This document shows positions 50,854 to 62,760 of a stretch of DNA of 64,000 bases, piece after piece. The notes under the pieces are model-generated. The model worked only from the letters and a program-made list of their open reading frames with translations. It had not been told where the DNA came from and did not search any database. The DNA is from Pseudomonas sp. UBA2684 (lineage in GTDB: Bacteria > Pseudomonadota > Gammaproteobacteria > Pseudomonadales > Pseudomonadaceae), in contig DELY01000006.1 of NCBI GenBank assembly GCA_002354655.1, positions 1 to 64,000 on the forward strand. Reading direction: 5' to 3'. How positions within the stretch are numbered: position 1 is the stretch's first letter; each line of letters opens with the position of its first letter. The position numbers were made by a program, and so were the translations under genes.

Positions 50854-52125
50854 ATGAGCCATGTGATCGACCGGCGCCTGAACGGCAAAAACAAGAGCAC
50901 GGTAAACCGCCAGCGCTTCTTGCGGCGTTACCGTGACCACATCAAGAAAGCGGTGGAGGAAGCCGTTAGCCGCCGCTCCATCACCGACATGGAGCATGGC
51001 GAACAGATCAGCATCCCCGGCCGCGACATCGACGAACCGGTGCTGCACCATGGCCGCGGCGGCAAGCAAACCGTGGTGCACCCGGGCAACAAAGAATTCA
51101 CCACCGGCGACCGCATTGCCCGCCCGCAAGGCGGCGCGGGCGGCAAAGGCGCCGGCAAGGCCAGCAATTCCGGCGAAGGCATGGATGAATTCGTCTTCCA
51201 GATAACCCAGGAAGAATTCCTCGACTTCATGTTCGAGGACCTTGAATTACCCAACCTGGTGAAACGCCACCTGACCGGCAGCGATACCTTCAAAACCGTA
51301 CGCGCCGGCATCAGCAGCGAAGGCAACCCGTCGCGGATCAACATCGTCCGCACCCTGCGCTCGGCCCACGCACGGCGCATCGCGCTGTCCGGCAGCAGCC
51401 GCACCAAGCTGAAAGCCGCGCAAGCCGAGCTGGAACGCCTGAAGCGCGAAGAACCAGACAACTTCGGCGATATTCAGGCCCTGGAAGCGGAAATCAGCAA
51501 ACTGCATGCGCGGATCAACCGGGTGCCGTTCCTCGACACCTTCGACCTCAAATACAACCTGCTGACCAAGCAACCCAACCCCAGCTCGAAAGCCGTGATG
51601 TTCTGCCTGATGGACGTTTCCGGCTCGATGACCCAGGCGACCAAGGACATCGCCAAGCGCTTCTTCATCCTGCTCTACCTGTTCCTCAAGCGGAACTACG
51701 ACAAGATCGACGTGGTGTTTATCCGCCACCACACCAGCGCCCGCGAAGTAGACGAAGAAGAGTTTTTCTATTCGCGCGAGACCGGCGGCACCATCGTTTC
51801 CAGCGCACTCAAGCTGATGCAGGAAATCATGGCCGAGCGCTACCCGATCAACGAGTGGAATATCTATGCCGCCCAGGCGTCGGATGGCGACAACTGGAAT
51901 GATGACTCGCCGATCTGTAGGGATATATTGATCAAGCAGATCATGCCGTTCGTGCAGTACTTCACCTACGTCGAGATCACCCCGCGCGAGCACCAGGCGC
52001 TGTGGTTCGAATACGAGCAAGTCTGCGAGGCATTCGCCGACACCTTCGCCCAGCAGCAACTGGTGTCGGCCGGCGATATCTACCCGGTGTTCCGCGAACT
52101 GTTCCAGCGGAGGCTCGTAACATGA
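50854..52125 (+). CDS. YeaH/YhbH family VWA-domain protein (DUF444)
   Basis: 423-residue partner of PrkA. The N-terminal part is basic ([16 protein letters not shown]) with a glycine-rich linker (about residues 90-110), and the C-terminal VWA domain has the MIDAS signature DVSGSMT. GAGGAG lies upstream. Its stop overlaps the spoVR start by four bases. Confidence 0.93.
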   Translation: MSHVIDRRLNGKNKSTVNRQRFLRRYRDHIKKAVEEAVSRRSITDMEHGEQISIPGRDIDEPVLHHGRGGKQTVVHPGNKEFTTGDRIARPQGGAGGKGAGKASNSGEGMDEFVFQITQEEFLDFMFEDLELPNLVKRHLTGSDTFKTVRAGISSEGNPSRINIVRTLRSAHARRIALSGSSRTKLKAAQAELERLKREEPDNFGDIQALEAEISKLHARINRVPFLDTFDLKYNLLTKQPNPSSKAVMFCLMDVSGSMTQATKDIAKRFFILLYLFLKRNYDKIDVVFIRHHTSAREVDEEEFFYSRETGGTIVSSALKLMQEIMAERYPINEWNIYAAQASDGDNWNDDSPICRDILIKQIMPFVQYFTYVEITPREHQALWFEYEQVCEAFADTFAQQQLVSAGDIYPVFRELFQRRLVT

Positions 52126-53702
52126 CGGCTTATGACAGCGCTGCACGCGAGAAGAAACGCCAACCGATTTCCACTGGTTCGGAATGGACCTTCGAACTGA
52201 TTCGCGCCTACGACAAAGAAATCAGCCGCCTGGCCGAGCGCTATGCGCTGGACACCTACCCGAATCAGATCGAGGTGATCACCGCCGAGCAGATGATGGA
52301 CGCCTATGCGTCCGTCGGCATGCCGCTGGGCTACCACCACTGGTCCTACGGCAAGCACTTTCTCAGTACCGAGAAATCCTACTCCCGCGGGCAGATGGGC
52401 CTGGCCTACGAGATCGTGATCAACTCCGACCCGTGCATCGCCTACCTGATGGAGGAAAACACCATCACCATGCAGGCCTTGGTGATCGCCCACGCCTGCT
52501 ACGGCCACAACAGCTTCTTCAAGGGCAACTACCTGTTCCGCACCTGGACCGACGCCAGCTCGATCATCGACTACCTGGTGTTCGCCAAGCAGTACATCAT
52601 GCAGTGCGAAGAGCGCCACGGCATCGACGCGGTGGAAGACCTGCTCGACTCCTGCCATGCGCTGATGAACTACGGCGTCGACCGCTACAAACGCCCCTAC
52701 CCGATTTCCGCCGAGGAAGAGCGGCGGCGCATGAAGGAGCGCGAGGAACACCTGCAGAAGCAGATCAACGACCTCTGGCGCACCATTCCCAAAGGCGCCA
52801 GCAAAGGGGGCGACAAGGACAGCAAGCGCTTCCCCGCCGAACCGCAGGAAAACATCCTGTATTTTCTGGAAAAACACGCGCCGCTGCTGGAGCCCTGGCA
52901 ACGCGAGATCATTCGCATCGTGCGCAAGATCGCCCAATACTTCTATCCGCAGCGCCAGACCCAGGTGATGAACGAAGGCTGGGCGACCTTCTGGCACTAC
53001 ACGCTGATGAACGACCTGTACGACGAAGGCCTGGTCACCGATGGCTTCATGATGGAGTTCCTCCAGTCGCACACCAGCGTGGTTTACCAACCGTCGTTCG
53101 ACAGCCCCTACTACAGCGGTATCAACCCCTACACCCTGGGCTTTGCCATGTACCGCGACATCCGGCGAATCTGCGAGGCGCCCACCGAGGAAGACCGCCG
53201 CTGGTTTCCCGAGATCGCCGGCAGCGACTGGCTGAGCACCCTGAAATTCGCCATGAAAAGCTTCAAGGACGAGAGTTTCATCCTGCAATACCTGTCGCCC
53301 AAGGTGATCCGCGACCTCAAGCTATTCAGCATCCTCGACGACGACCAGAAAGATGAGCTGAGCGTCCCGGCCATCCATGACGAGCCCGGCTACCGCACCA
53401 TCCGCGAAACGCTGGCGGCGCAATACAACCTGGGCAACCGCGAACCCAATGTGCAGATCTGGAGCATCGACCGCCGTGGCGACCGCTCACTGACCCTGCG
53501 CCACCAGCAGCACGACCGCAAACCGCTGGGCAACTCCACCGAGGAAGTGTTGAAACACCTGCACCGCCTCTGGGGTTTCGACATTCACCTGGAAACCCTG
53601 CAGGGCGACCAACTGGTCGGCACCCAGCATGTGCCGCCCAAGGGCGACAACGAACATGACGGCGACTACCCGCGGCTCGACCTGATCATTCCGCCCATTT
53701 GA
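52122..53702 (+). CDS. SpoVR family protein (YcgB-like)
   Basis: 526-residue protein of the SpoVR family, required for spore cortex in Bacillus but found with PrkA and YeaH in non-sporing gammaproteobacteria. Typical segments are [34 protein letters not shown] and INPYTLG. ATG at 52122 overlaps the upstream stop, indicating coupling. Function in Pseudomonas is unclear. Confidence 0.93.
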   Translation: MTAYDSAAREKKRQPISTGSEWTFELIRAYDKEISRLAERYALDTYPNQIEVITAEQMMDAYASVGMPLGYHHWSYGKHFLSTEKSYSRGQMGLAYEIVINSDPCIAYLMEENTITMQALVIAHACYGHNSFFKGNYLFRTWTDASSIIDYLVFAKQYIMQCEERHGIDAVEDLLDSCHALMNYGVDRYKRPYPISAEEERRRMKEREEHLQKQINDLWRTIPKGASKGGDKDSKRFPAEPQENILYFLEKHAPLLEPWQREIIRIVRKIAQYFYPQRQTQVMNEGWATFWHYTLMNDLYDEGLVTDGFMMEFLQSHTSVVYQPSFDSPYYSGINPYTLGFAMYRDIRRICEAPTEEDRRWFPEIAGSDWLSTLKFAMKSFKDESFILQYLSPKVIRDLKLFSILDDDQKDELSVPAIHDEPGYRTIRETLAAQYNLGNREPNVQIWSIDRRGDRSLTLRHQQHDRKPLGNSTEEVLKHLHRLWGFDIHLETLQGDQLVGTQHVPPKGDNEHDGDYPRLDLIIPPI

Positions 53703-53763
53703 TCGGTTGACCGCAATGCCGGCACTGCCCAGCATCTACAGCAGATTCCCCGAGACGGTGGCG

Positions 53764-54276
53764 ATGCGCCTATTCCTTGTTCTGCTGTTGTACCTCGGCC
53801 TGGCCACTTGCAGCAGCCAGATCCCGCTGGCGCATGTACTCAGCCCGGCCAGCGCCGAGCTGGCCGGACGCCGTGATTTCGTGCTGATGGCCCCGGAGCA
53901 GGTCATCGCCGGCGACATACCCTTTCATGAACGCTACTCCCAACTCGATCAGCTGTTGCGCCAGGGCCTGGCGCAACGCGGCTACCGCGAAAGCCCACAA
54001 CCGGAGTTACGCGTGTATTACTGGCTGGCCGTGCAAGACCGCCCGCTGGAGTTCAAGGTCGACGTGCCGTCCCCCAACCCGCTCGGCCCCTACCAGGCGA
54101 TCCACCGCCTGCGCGACGCCACCGGCACCTTGCGCCTACGTCTCACCGACCTCGACGACCGACTGCTCTGGGAAGGCCTGATCAGCACCGGACTCAGCCC
54201 CGCGCGGGACAGTGCCGAGTTGCTCGAACGCGCGACCCATGCCCTGACCCAGCAGATTCCCGCCGCGAGCCATTAA
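53764..54276 (+). CDS. Putative lipoprotein
   Basis: Small protein of 170 residues with a signal ending in the lipobox-like LGLATC, so Cys16 would be lipidated. The rest has alternating charged and hydrophobic segments and resembles DUF4136-type lipoproteins. ATG at 53764 is chosen because it gives the signal peptide; a longer frame begins at 53707. It follows spoVR by 61 bases and precedes cca. Function unknown. Confidence 0.65.
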   Translation: MRLFLVLLLYLGLATCSSQIPLAHVLSPASAELAGRRDFVLMAPEQVIAGDIPFHERYSQLDQLLRQGLAQRGYRESPQPELRVYYWLAVQDRPLEFKVDVPSPNPLGPYQAIHRLRDATGTLRLRLTDLDDRLLWEGLISTGLSPARDSAELLERATHALTQQIPAASH

Positions 54277-54343
54277 CAGGCCAGCTTTTCTGGCTGCCCG
54301 CCACCCGCAACCGTTATCCTTTGCGCTTAGCGGAGGAACAACC

Positions 54344-55573
54344 ATGCAGATTTATAAAGTCGGCGGCGCGGTGCGAGACCGCCTGCTCGGCCGCCCGGTC
54401 AGCGAGACCGACTGGGTGGTGGTCGGTGCCAGCGCCGAACAGATGCTGGCGCTGGGCTACCGCCCGGTCGGCGCCGATTTTCCGGTGTTTCTGCACCCGC
54501 ATACCGGCGAGGAATACGCCCTCGCACGCACCGAGCGCAAAAGCGGGCGCGGCTACGGCGGCTTCACCTTCTACGCCAGCCCGGACGTAACCCTGGAAGA
54601 TGACCTGATCCGCCGCGACCTGAGCGTCAATGCCATGGCCGAGGACGCTCACGGCCAACTGATCGACCCCTATGGCGGCCAACGCGACCTCGCCGGCAAA
54701 CTGCTGCGCCATGTCTCCCCGGCGTTTGCCGAAGACCCGCTGCGCGTGCTGCGCGTCGCCCGCTTTGCCGCTCGTTATGCGCCACTGGGGTTTCGCGTGG
54801 CGGCCGATACCCTGAACCTGATGCGTCAACTCGCGGACTCCGGCGAGCTGGCAGCACTGACGCCCGAGCGCAGTTGGAGAGAAATCTCCCGCGCACTGCT
54901 GGAACCGCGCCCGGATGTATTCATCCAGGTGCTGCGTGACTGTGGCGCGCTCAAGGCGCTGTTGCCGGAAGTCGATACATTGTTCGGCGTCCCGCAGCCG
55001 CCCGCGCATCACCCGGAAATCGACACCGGCGTGCATGTGCTCAGCGTCTTGCGTCAATGCGCCGAACACCAACAGCCGCTCAGCGTGCGCTGGGCCTGCC
55101 TGCTGCACGATGTTGGCAAAGGCCTGACGCCGGAGGCCGATTGGCCACGGCACATCGCCCACGAGCAACGCGGCCTGAAGTTGATCGAGGCAATCAATCA
55201 GCGCTGCAAGGCGCCGAAAGACTGTCAGGAAATGGCCCTGCTGGTCGGTGAGTATCACACCCACGGACACCGCGCCCTTGAGCTAAAAGCCTCGACCCTG
55301 CTGGAGCTGCTACACCGCTTCGATGTGTATCGACGTCCGCAGCGCTTTGAGGAATTCCTCAAAGCCTGCGAAATGGACGCCCGCGGCCGCGCAGGGCTGG
55401 AGCAACGCGACTACCCGCAAGCCAATTACCTGCGTGGCGCCATGCACGCCGCACGCGAGGTCCCGGTGCAGCCCTTGCTGGAGCAGGGTTTCAAAGGCCC
55501 GGAGCTGGGCGAGGCACTGAAGCGCGAGCGCCTGAACGCGCTTAAGGCCTACAAGAAGACGATGGGGATGTAG
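54344..55573 (+). CDS. cca: Multifunctional CCA-adding tRNA nucleotidyltransferase
   Basis: Adds and repairs the 3'-CCA of tRNAs. The 409-residue protein has GGAVRD and, in place of the usual DxD, ETD at residues 21-23. [10 protein letters not shown] follows. The C-terminal HD domain (LLHDVGKG) gives the phosphohydrolase/phosphodiesterase activity of the gammaproteobacterial enzyme. The ribosome binding site GGAGG precedes the ATG. Confidence 0.94.
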   Translation: MQIYKVGGAVRDRLLGRPVSETDWVVVGASAEQMLALGYRPVGADFPVFLHPHTGEEYALARTERKSGRGYGGFTFYASPDVTLEDDLIRRDLSVNAMAEDAHGQLIDPYGGQRDLAGKLLRHVSPAFAEDPLRVLRVARFAARYAPLGFRVAADTLNLMRQLADSGELAALTPERSWREISRALLEPRPDVFIQVLRDCGALKALLPEVDTLFGVPQPPAHHPEIDTGVHVLSVLRQCAEHQQPLSVRWACLLHDVGKGLTPEADWPRHIAHEQRGLKLIEAINQRCKAPKDCQEMALLVGEYHTHGHRALELKASTLLELLHRFDVYRRPQRFEEFLKACEMDARGRAGLEQRDYPQANYLRGAMHAAREVPVQPLLEQGFKGPELGEALKRERLNALKAYKKTMGM

Positions 55574-55609
55574 GGCGTAGGGTGGCCACCTGCAGGGGCA
55601 ACGCCCTAC
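55570..55609. repeat. Inverted repeat between cca and folK
   Basis: GTAGGGCGT (55570-55578) and ACGCCCTAC (55601-55609) are perfect 9-bp arms with a GGTGGCCACC palindrome in the loop. It fills the 38-base gap between convergent cca and folK, reaches into the end of the cca stop codon, and may serve as a weak terminator. Confidence 0.5.
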
Positions 55610-55611
55610 GT

Positions 55612-56151
55612 CTACGCCTGCGCCGGGAAGGCCTGGATTAGCCCGGCCGGAGTCAGCTCCGCCCCGCGCCACTGGAATGCCACAGGCTGCAATTGCTGAT
55701 CGATCTGCGCCTCGCGCCACAGCGTTGCAAAGGACTTGCCCGCTTCCGGATGCCGCATTTCCGGCACCAGCAGCGCCAGCGGCCAGAGCACGAAGGCGTT
55801 CTTCAAGATTTCCGCGCGCGGCAGGATCAAGCCGTCGAAATTACCGACCTGCTCGCCGTACAGCAGCACATCGATATCCAACGGCAAGCCTTTGCGCTCG
55901 GGCGCATAGCGGCCGTTGTCGGCTTCGATAAACTTCAACCGGCGATCCAGCTCGCGCAACGGCAAATCCGTCACGCCGATTACCACCAGGTTGAAAAACG
56001 GCCCGCTCTTGATCCCCACTGGCTGGCTCTCGAACACCGGCGAGCAACGCAGGTCATGGAGAAAGCCGGCCAACGCATCAAGACCGGCGTGCAAATGGCG
56101 TTCGCGCTCGATATTGCTACCGAGGCCCAGTAAAACCGGAGTTAACGACAT
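55612..56151 (-). CDS. folK: 2-amino-4-hydroxy-6-hydroxymethyldihydropteridine diphosphokinase
   Basis: Pyrophosphorylates the pterin in folate synthesis. The 179-residue protein has LGLGSNIERE, FFNLVVIG and the RKGLPLDIDVLLYG ATP/Mg loop (DxD). It overlaps the folB gene by 10 bases; both are expressed together on the minus strand. Confidence 0.93.
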   Translation of the reverse strand: MSLTPVLLGLGSNIERERHLHAGLDALAGFLHDLRCSPVFESQPVGIKSGPFFNLVVIGVTDLPLRELDRRLKFIEADNGRYAPERKGLPLDIDVLLYGEQVGNFDGLILPRAEILKNAFVLWPLALLVPEMRHPEAGKSFATLWREAQIDQQLQPVAFQWRGAELTPAGLIQAFPAQA

Positions 56152-56498
56152 CCGCGCTCAATCTCCACACCGACACCGCCACTGGCTGCCGGCACAGCGC
56201 CGGGTTTGGTCAACTTGAGTCGCACCCAGGGAATCTGGAATTCACTCATCAGCAACTCGACCAGACGCTCGGCAAAGGTTTCCACCAGGATGAACTGCGC
56301 CTCGCTGGCAAACACCTGGATGCGCGTCGACACCGCGGCATAATCGAGTGCCTTGCTCAGGTCATCGCCCGCCGCCGCTGGGCGGTTGTCCCAGCCCAGC
56401 CACAAATCCACACGCAAGCACTGGCGAATGGTGCGCTCCCAGTCATAGGCGCCGATTACCGTATCGACTTCCAAACCTTCGATAAAGACTGTGTCCAA
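56142..56498 (-). CDS. folB: Dihydroneopterin aldolase/epimerase
   Basis: Forms the folate side-chain precursor. The 118-residue tunnel-fold protein includes DTVFIEGLEVDTVIG, YAAVSTRI and the C-terminal KLTKPGAVP with the catalytic Lys. The start is TTG at 56498: GGAGA precedes it and the family starts (M)DTVFIEGL. A GTG six codons earlier is the alternative. Confidence 0.88.
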   Translation of the reverse strand: MDTVFIEGLEVDTVIGAYDWERTIRQCLRVDLWLGWDNRPAAAGDDLSKALDYAAVSTRIQVFASEAQFILVETFAERLVELLMSEFQIPWVRLKLTKPGAVPAASGGVGVEIERGCR

Positions 56499-56573
56499 GC
56501 ACGCTCTCCGCGGCACGACAATGGCGCCGCACCTAGTTAGAATCGGGACGTCCCTCGCCCCGGAATGGATACC

Positions 56574-57143
56574 ATGTTTTGGCTGTTGGCGATCCTCGCC
56601 TACCTGCTCGGCTCGTTGTCCTTCGCCATCCTGCTCAGCCGTATGGCCGGCGGGCCGGACCCACGCGCCAGTGGCTCGGGCAACCCCGGCGCCACCAACA
56701 TGCTGCGCGTCGCGGGCAAACGCCTGGCTATTCTCACGCTGATCGGCGACCTGTTGAAAGGCTTACTGCCCGTGCTGATCGCCAGCCTGTTCGACTTCAG
56801 CCTGCAACAACAAGCCTGGATCGGCCTCGCGGCGGTTATCGGCCACCTGTACCCGCTGTACTTTAACTTTCGCGGCGGCAAAGGCGTCGCCACGGCCGCC
56901 GGCATGCTACTCGGCCTTTACCCGCCGGCCGCCTTGCTGGCCGTAGCCGCCTGGCTACTGGCCTTCAGCCTGACCCGTACCAGCTCGCTGGCCGCGCTGA
57001 TCGCTACACCACTGACCCTGCCACTGCTGGCCTGGCAGCAACCAGCGGCACTGCTGCCGGTTTGCGTACTCACCGGCCTGATCGTCTGGCGCCACCGCGG
57101 CAATTTACGCGATCTGTTCGCCGGCCGTGAGCGGCATTTCTGA
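56574..57143 (+). CDS. plsY: Acyl-phosphate:glycerol-3-phosphate acyltransferase
   Basis: First acylation of glycerol-3-phosphate in phospholipid synthesis, inner membrane. The 189-residue protein has five predicted helices and the family motifs [26 protein letters not shown] and LIVWRHRGN. An ATG at 56565 is three codons earlier; I chose 56574 (MFWLLA) to match the usual length. It is divergent from folB and convergent with tsaD. Confidence 0.92.
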   Translation: MFWLLAILAYLLGSLSFAILLSRMAGGPDPRASGSGNPGATNMLRVAGKRLAILTLIGDLLKGLLPVLIASLFDFSLQQQAWIGLAAVIGHLYPLYFNFRGGKGVATAAGMLLGLYPPAALLAVAAWLLAFSLTRTSSLAALIATPLTLPLLAWQQPAALLPVCVLTGLIVWRHRGNLRDLFAGRERHF

Positions 57144-57183
57144 ATCGGTAAGCTGAGCCGAATTCATCCAACCCAGCAAACCC

Positions 57184-58209
57184 TTAGAGCGCTTGCAGCT
57201 GCTCCATCGGCCAACGCGCCTGCACCTTGATGCTCAAATCCTCATGCTGCCCGGCCAACAGGCGCTGGCAACCGGCATAGGCGATCATCGCGCCGTTGTC
57301 AGTGCAGAACACCGGGCGGGCGTAGAACACCTCACCCTTAAACTCGCCGAGCATCTGCCCAAGCGACTGACGCAGCGCCTGGTTGGCACTGACGCCACCG
57401 GCGATCACCAAATTATTCAAGCCGGTTTGCTTCAATGCACGCCGGCACTTGATGGTCAGGGTATCGACCACGGCTTGCTGAAAGGCCAGGGCGATGTCGC
57501 AACGGGTCTGCTCGCCACCATCGCCAGCGGCGTGGCACTGCTGCCAGGTGTTCAGGGTGAAGGTCTTCAAGCCACTAAAACTGAAATCCAGCCCAGGCCT
57601 GTCGGTCATCGGCCGCGGGAACTTGAAGCGCCCCGGCGTACCGCTCTGCGCCAGGCGGGAGATTTCCGGCCCACCCGGATACGGCAAACCCATCAGCTTG
57701 GCGGTCTTGTCGAACGCCTCGCCGGCGGCATCGTCGAGCGACTCGCCGAGCAGCTGGTATTGACCAATACCATCGACGCGCACCAGTTGGGTATGCCCAC
57801 CCGACACCAATAACGCGACGAACGGAAAGGCTGGCGGTTTTTCCTCCAACATCGGCGCCAGCAAGTGGCCTTCCATATGGTGCACACCGAGGGCCGGAAT
57901 GCCCCAGGCAAAGGCCATGGCCTGCGCGCAGGAAGCCCCGACCAACAACGCCCCAACCAGGCCAGGACCCGCGGTGTAGGCGATTGCATCAATGTCATTG
58001 GCAACGCAGCCAGCCTCGTCCAATACCTGGCGAATCAACGGCAGCATGCGCTTGACGTGATCGCGTGAGGCCAACTCGGGCACCACGCCGCCGTAAACCC
58101 GGTGCAGGTCGATCTGGCTGAACAGCGCGTCGGCCAGCAGGCCGCGCTCACTGTGATAAAGCGCGACACCGGTTTCGTCGCAGGAGGTTTCCAATCCCAG
58201 AACCAGCAT
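57184..58209 (-). CDS. tsaD: tRNA N6-threonylcarbamoyladenosine transferase subunit
   Basis: Catalytic subunit of the t6A-forming complex for tRNAs that read ANN codons. The 341-residue protein starts [14 protein letters not shown] and has the metal-binding HHMEGH motif and the [11 protein letters not shown] segment. The open frame is 43 codons longer, but 58209 gives the family start. It faces rpsU across a 206-base divergent gap. Confidence 0.95.
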   Translation of the reverse strand: MLVLGLETSCDETGVALYHSERGLLADALFSQIDLHRVYGGVVPELASRDHVKRMLPLIRQVLDEAGCVANDIDAIAYTAGPGLVGALLVGASCAQAMAFAWGIPALGVHHMEGHLLAPMLEEKPPAFPFVALLVSGGHTQLVRVDGIGQYQLLGESLDDAAGEAFDKTAKLMGLPYPGGPEISRLAQSGTPGRFKFPRPMTDRPGLDFSFSGLKTFTLNTWQQCHAAGDGGEQTRCDIALAFQQAVVDTLTIKCRRALKQTGLNNLVIAGGVSANQALRQSLGQMLGEFKGEVFYARPVFCTDNGAMIAYAGCQRLLAGQHEDLSIKVQARWPMEQLQAL

Positions 58210-58303
58210 GGGCAGTGCCTTGTAGTAGAAAGGGTGCAACTTCGAAGGGGCGCATGATAATGGCCGCTGGCGCGAGCCGGCCAGCGCTTTTCGATCAGAG
58301 GCT

Positions 58304-58332
58304 TTGCATTCCTGGCGATGAGGCGGTAACAT
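58304..58332 (+). promoter_or_regulatory. Probable sigma-70 promoter of rpsU-dnaG-rpoD
   Basis: TTGCAT (58304-58309) and TAACAT (58327-58332) are spaced 17 bases. Start of transcription would be about 58340, giving a leader of about 76 bases before rpsU. Confidence 0.5.
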
Positions 58333-58415
58333 CCGCAACCCTTAAAAACCTACGTCCTCCAGTGCCATTTGCCAGGAGTACGTTACCCCCCGGTAATAAA
58401 GAAGGTACGCCCTGG

Positions 58416-58631
58416 ATGCCAGCCGTCAAAGTTAAAGAGAACGAACCCTTCGACGTAGCTCTGCGTCGTTTCAAGCGCTCCTGCGAAAAAGCCGGTGTTC
58501 TGGCTGAAGTTCGCAGCCGTGAATTCTACGAAAAGCCGACTTCCGAGCGTAAGCGCAAAGCAGCAGCCGCTGTTAAGCGTCACGCCAAGAAAGTACAGCG
58601 CGAACAGCGCCGCAGCGTTCGTCTGTACTAA
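58416..58631 (+). CDS. rpsU: 30S ribosomal protein S21
   Basis: Small basic ribosomal protein of 71 residues, starting [20 protein letters not shown] and ending with a lysine/arginine-rich tail ([12 protein letters not shown]). The ribosome binding site AGAAGG is 10-15 bases upstream. First gene of the macromolecular synthesis operon. Confidence 0.97.
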   Translation: MPAVKVKENEPFDVALRRFKRSCEKAGVLAEVRSREFYEKPTSERKRKAAAAVKRHAKKVQREQRRSVRLY

Positions 58632-58654
58632 TACGTACAAGCGCAACGCCTGAT

Positions 58655-58680
58655 GCCCGGCTTCGGCCGGGCTTCGCTTT
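58655..58680 (+). terminator. UUCG tetraloop terminator after rpsU
   Basis: GCCCGGC (58655-58661) and GCCGGGC (58666-58672) close on a TTCG loop and are followed by TTCGCTTTT, which extends by one base past 58680. A partial terminator here would set the excess of S21 over primase and sigma-70. Confidence 0.8.
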
Positions 58681-58682
58681 TA

Positions 58683-58720
58683 GACTCCGCGCCACCTTCG
58701 GGTGGTGATCGGAGTCTTTT
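58683..58720 (+). terminator. Second terminator before dnaG
   Basis: GACTCCG (58683-58689) pairs with CGGAGTC (58710-58716), with an inner stem CCACC/GGTGG around a TTCG loop, then TTTT. Tandem arrangement with the preceding hairpin. Confidence 0.75.
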
Positions 58721-58773
58721 AGTTTCTGCCCGCACCTGTTGCGCGCTCGCGCACAACAGTATTCTGAGCGTCT

Positions 58774-60744
58774 ATGGCCGGCCTGATCCCACAGTCTTTT
58801 ATCGATGATCTGCTCAACCGCACCGACATCGTCGACGTGGTCGCCGCGCGCATTCAACTGAAAAAAGCCGGCAAGAACTACACCGCCTGCTGCCCCTTCC
58901 ATAAAGAAAAGACCCCATCGTTCAGCGTCAGCCCGGACAAGCAGTTCTATTACTGCTTCGGCTGCGGCGCCGGCGGCAACGCCCTGGGCTTTGTCATGGA
59001 CCACGACCAACTGGACTTCCCCCAGGCCGTCGAGGATCTGGCCAAGCGCGCCGGCATGGACATCCCGCGCGAAGAAGGCGGGCGTAGCAACAAACCGCGG
59101 CAGCCGACCGACTCACCGCTTTACCCGCTGCTGACCGCCGCCGCCGAGTTTTACCGGCAAGCCCTGAAAGGCCACCCGCAACGCCGCGCCGCGGTCGATT
59201 ACCTAAAGGGCCGCGGCCTGTCCGGCGAGATTGCCCGCGACTTCGGTCTAGGTTTCGCCCCGCCGGGCTGGGACAACCTGCTCAAGCACCTGGCCAGCGA
59301 CAGCCTGCAACAGAAAGCGATGATCGATGCCGGCCTGCTGGTGGAGAACGCCGACAGCGGCAAGCGCTACGACCGCTTCCGCGACCGGGTGATTTTCCCG
59401 ATTCGCGACAGCCGCGGACGGGTCATCGCTTTCGGCGGCCGCGTGCTCGGCGACGACAAGCCGAAGTACCTGAACTCCCCGGAAACCCCGGTATTCCACA
59501 AAGGCCAGGAGCTCTACGGCCTGTTCGAGGCCCGCAAGAGCAACCGCGATCTCGACGAGATCATGGTGGTCGAAGGCTACATGGATGTCATCGCCCTGGC
59601 CCAGCAAGGCCTGCGCAACGCCGTCGCCACCCTCGGCACCGCCACCAGCGAAGAGCACCTGAAACGCCTGTTCCGCCTGGTGCCGAGCGTGCTGTTCTGC
59701 TTCGACGGCGACCAGGCCGGACGCAATGCCGCCTGGCGCGCCCTAGAGGCTACCCTGCCGAGCCTGCAAGACGGCCGCCGCGCGCGCTTTTTGTTCCTGC
59801 CCGACGGCGAAGACCCGGACACCCTGGTGCGCAGCGAAGGCACCGATGCCTTTCGTGCACGCATCAATCAGCAGGCCCAGCCGCTCGCCGACTACTTTTT
59901 CCAGCAACTCAGCGAAGAGGCCGATCCACGCTCGCTGGAAGGCAAGGCGCACCTGGTGACCCTGGCCGCGCCGCTGATCGACAAGATTCCCGGCAACAAC
60001 CTGCGCACCCTGATGCGCCAGCGCCTCACCGAAATCACCGGCCTCAGCGGCGAAGCCCTGAGCCAGATGGCGCCGGCCGCCAAGTCCAGCGCCGCGACCA
60101 ACGCAGCACCTAGCGACTATCCGGGCTATCCCGAGATTCCCGATAGCGCCTATTACGATGCCGCGCCCAGCCATAACGAATACGAAAACCCCAGCCCAAC
60201 GCCCAGCTTCGAGCGCAGCCACCAAGGCAAAGGCAACTGGAAAAAAGACGGCGGCAAGTGGAGCAAGCACGGGCGCGACGATAAGCCCCGCGCACCACGC
60301 ACCGCGGTCAGCGTCGAATCGCCGCACCTGAGCGCATTACGCACCCTGCTGCACCACCCACAACTGGCGCAAAACGTCGAAGATGTCAGCCACTTCGCCG
60401 CCGAAGACGACACCTACGCCCAACTGCTGGTCGCCCTGCTCGGCGCCCTGCAAAAGAACCCCAACCTGCGCTCGCTGCAACTGATCGCGCGCTGGCACGG
60501 TACCGAGCAAGGCCGCCTACTGCGGGCCTTGGCGGAAAAGGAATGGCTGATTTCGGCCGACAACCTTGAACAACAGTTTTTCGACACTATAACTACTCTT
60601 GTAGCCCGCCAACGCGAGCGCAGCCTGGAACATTTACTGCGCAAAGCCCGTCAAAGTGAGTTGAGCGCAGAGGAAAAAGATCAACTGCGCAACCTGCTGA
60701 GTCGTAATGCATCACCGGTAATCCCGAGCCCAACTGGCGCGTAA
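58774..60744 (+). CDS. dnaG: DNA primase
   Basis: Makes RNA primers for replication. The 656-residue protein has an N-terminal zinc finger (CPFHKEKTPSF ... CFGCG), the RNA polymerase TOPRIM domain with VVEGYMDVIAL and FDGDQAGRNA, and a C-terminal DnaB-interacting helical domain. A charged, low-complexity stretch (about residues 445-510) links the last two. Confidence 0.95.
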   Translation: MAGLIPQSFIDDLLNRTDIVDVVAARIQLKKAGKNYTACCPFHKEKTPSFSVSPDKQFYYCFGCGAGGNALGFVMDHDQLDFPQAVEDLAKRAGMDIPREEGGRSNKPRQPTDSPLYPLLTAAAEFYRQALKGHPQRRAAVDYLKGRGLSGEIARDFGLGFAPPGWDNLLKHLASDSLQQKAMIDAGLLVENADSGKRYDRFRDRVIFPIRDSRGRVIAFGGRVLGDDKPKYLNSPETPVFHKGQELYGLFEARKSNRDLDEIMVVEGYMDVIALAQQGLRNAVATLGTATSEEHLKRLFRLVPSVLFCFDGDQAGRNAAWRALEATLPSLQDGRRARFLFLPDGEDPDTLVRSEGTDAFRARINQQAQPLADYFFQQLSEEADPRSLEGKAHLVTLAAPLIDKIPGNNLRTLMRQRLTEITGLSGEALSQMAPAAKSSAATNAAPSDYPGYPEIPDSAYYDAAPSHNEYENPSPTPSFERSHQGKGNWKKDGGKWSKHGRDDKPRAPRTAVSVESPHLSALRTLLHHPQLAQNVEDVSHFAAEDDTYAQLLVALLGALQKNPNLRSLQLIARWHGTEQGRLLRALAEKEWLISADNLEQQFFDTITTLVARQRERSLEHLLRKARQSELSAEEKDQLRNLLSRNASPVIPSPTGA

Positions 60745-60758
60745 GGGTCTTATTCGGG

Positions 60759-60764
60759 TATAAT
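60759..60764 (+). promoter_or_regulatory. TATAAT box between dnaG and rpoD
   Basis: A perfect TATAAT hexamer lies 48 bases before the rpoD ATG, but no good -35 was found at the right distance. It could be an internal rpoD promoter. Confidence 0.3.
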
Positions 60765-60811
60765 CCGCGGCTTGTTTTTAGCCCGCCAAGACCTTCAGTG
60801 GATAGGGTGTT

Positions 60812-62659
<1,848 letters not shown>

Positions 62660-62665
62660 ACCCAG

Positions 62666-62695
62666 AACCCCCGGCCCAAACCGGGGGTTTTGCTT
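62666..62695 (+). terminator. Rho-independent terminator after rpoD
   Basis: AACCCCCGG (62666-62674) pairs with CCGGGGGTT (62681-62689) over CCCAAA and runs into TTGCTTTC. Confidence 0.85.
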
Positions 62696-62760
62696 TCTGC
62701 CACCCTCCCCCAACGCCCCGTCTACACTCGAGAGATCAATAGCTCCGCCACGAGGCCGCT

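Noticed and set aside
48771-50900. A 709-codon open frame on the minus strand
   Set aside because: It lies entirely antisense to prkA, has no recognisable domain, and reflects the GC-rich codon pattern of the true gene.
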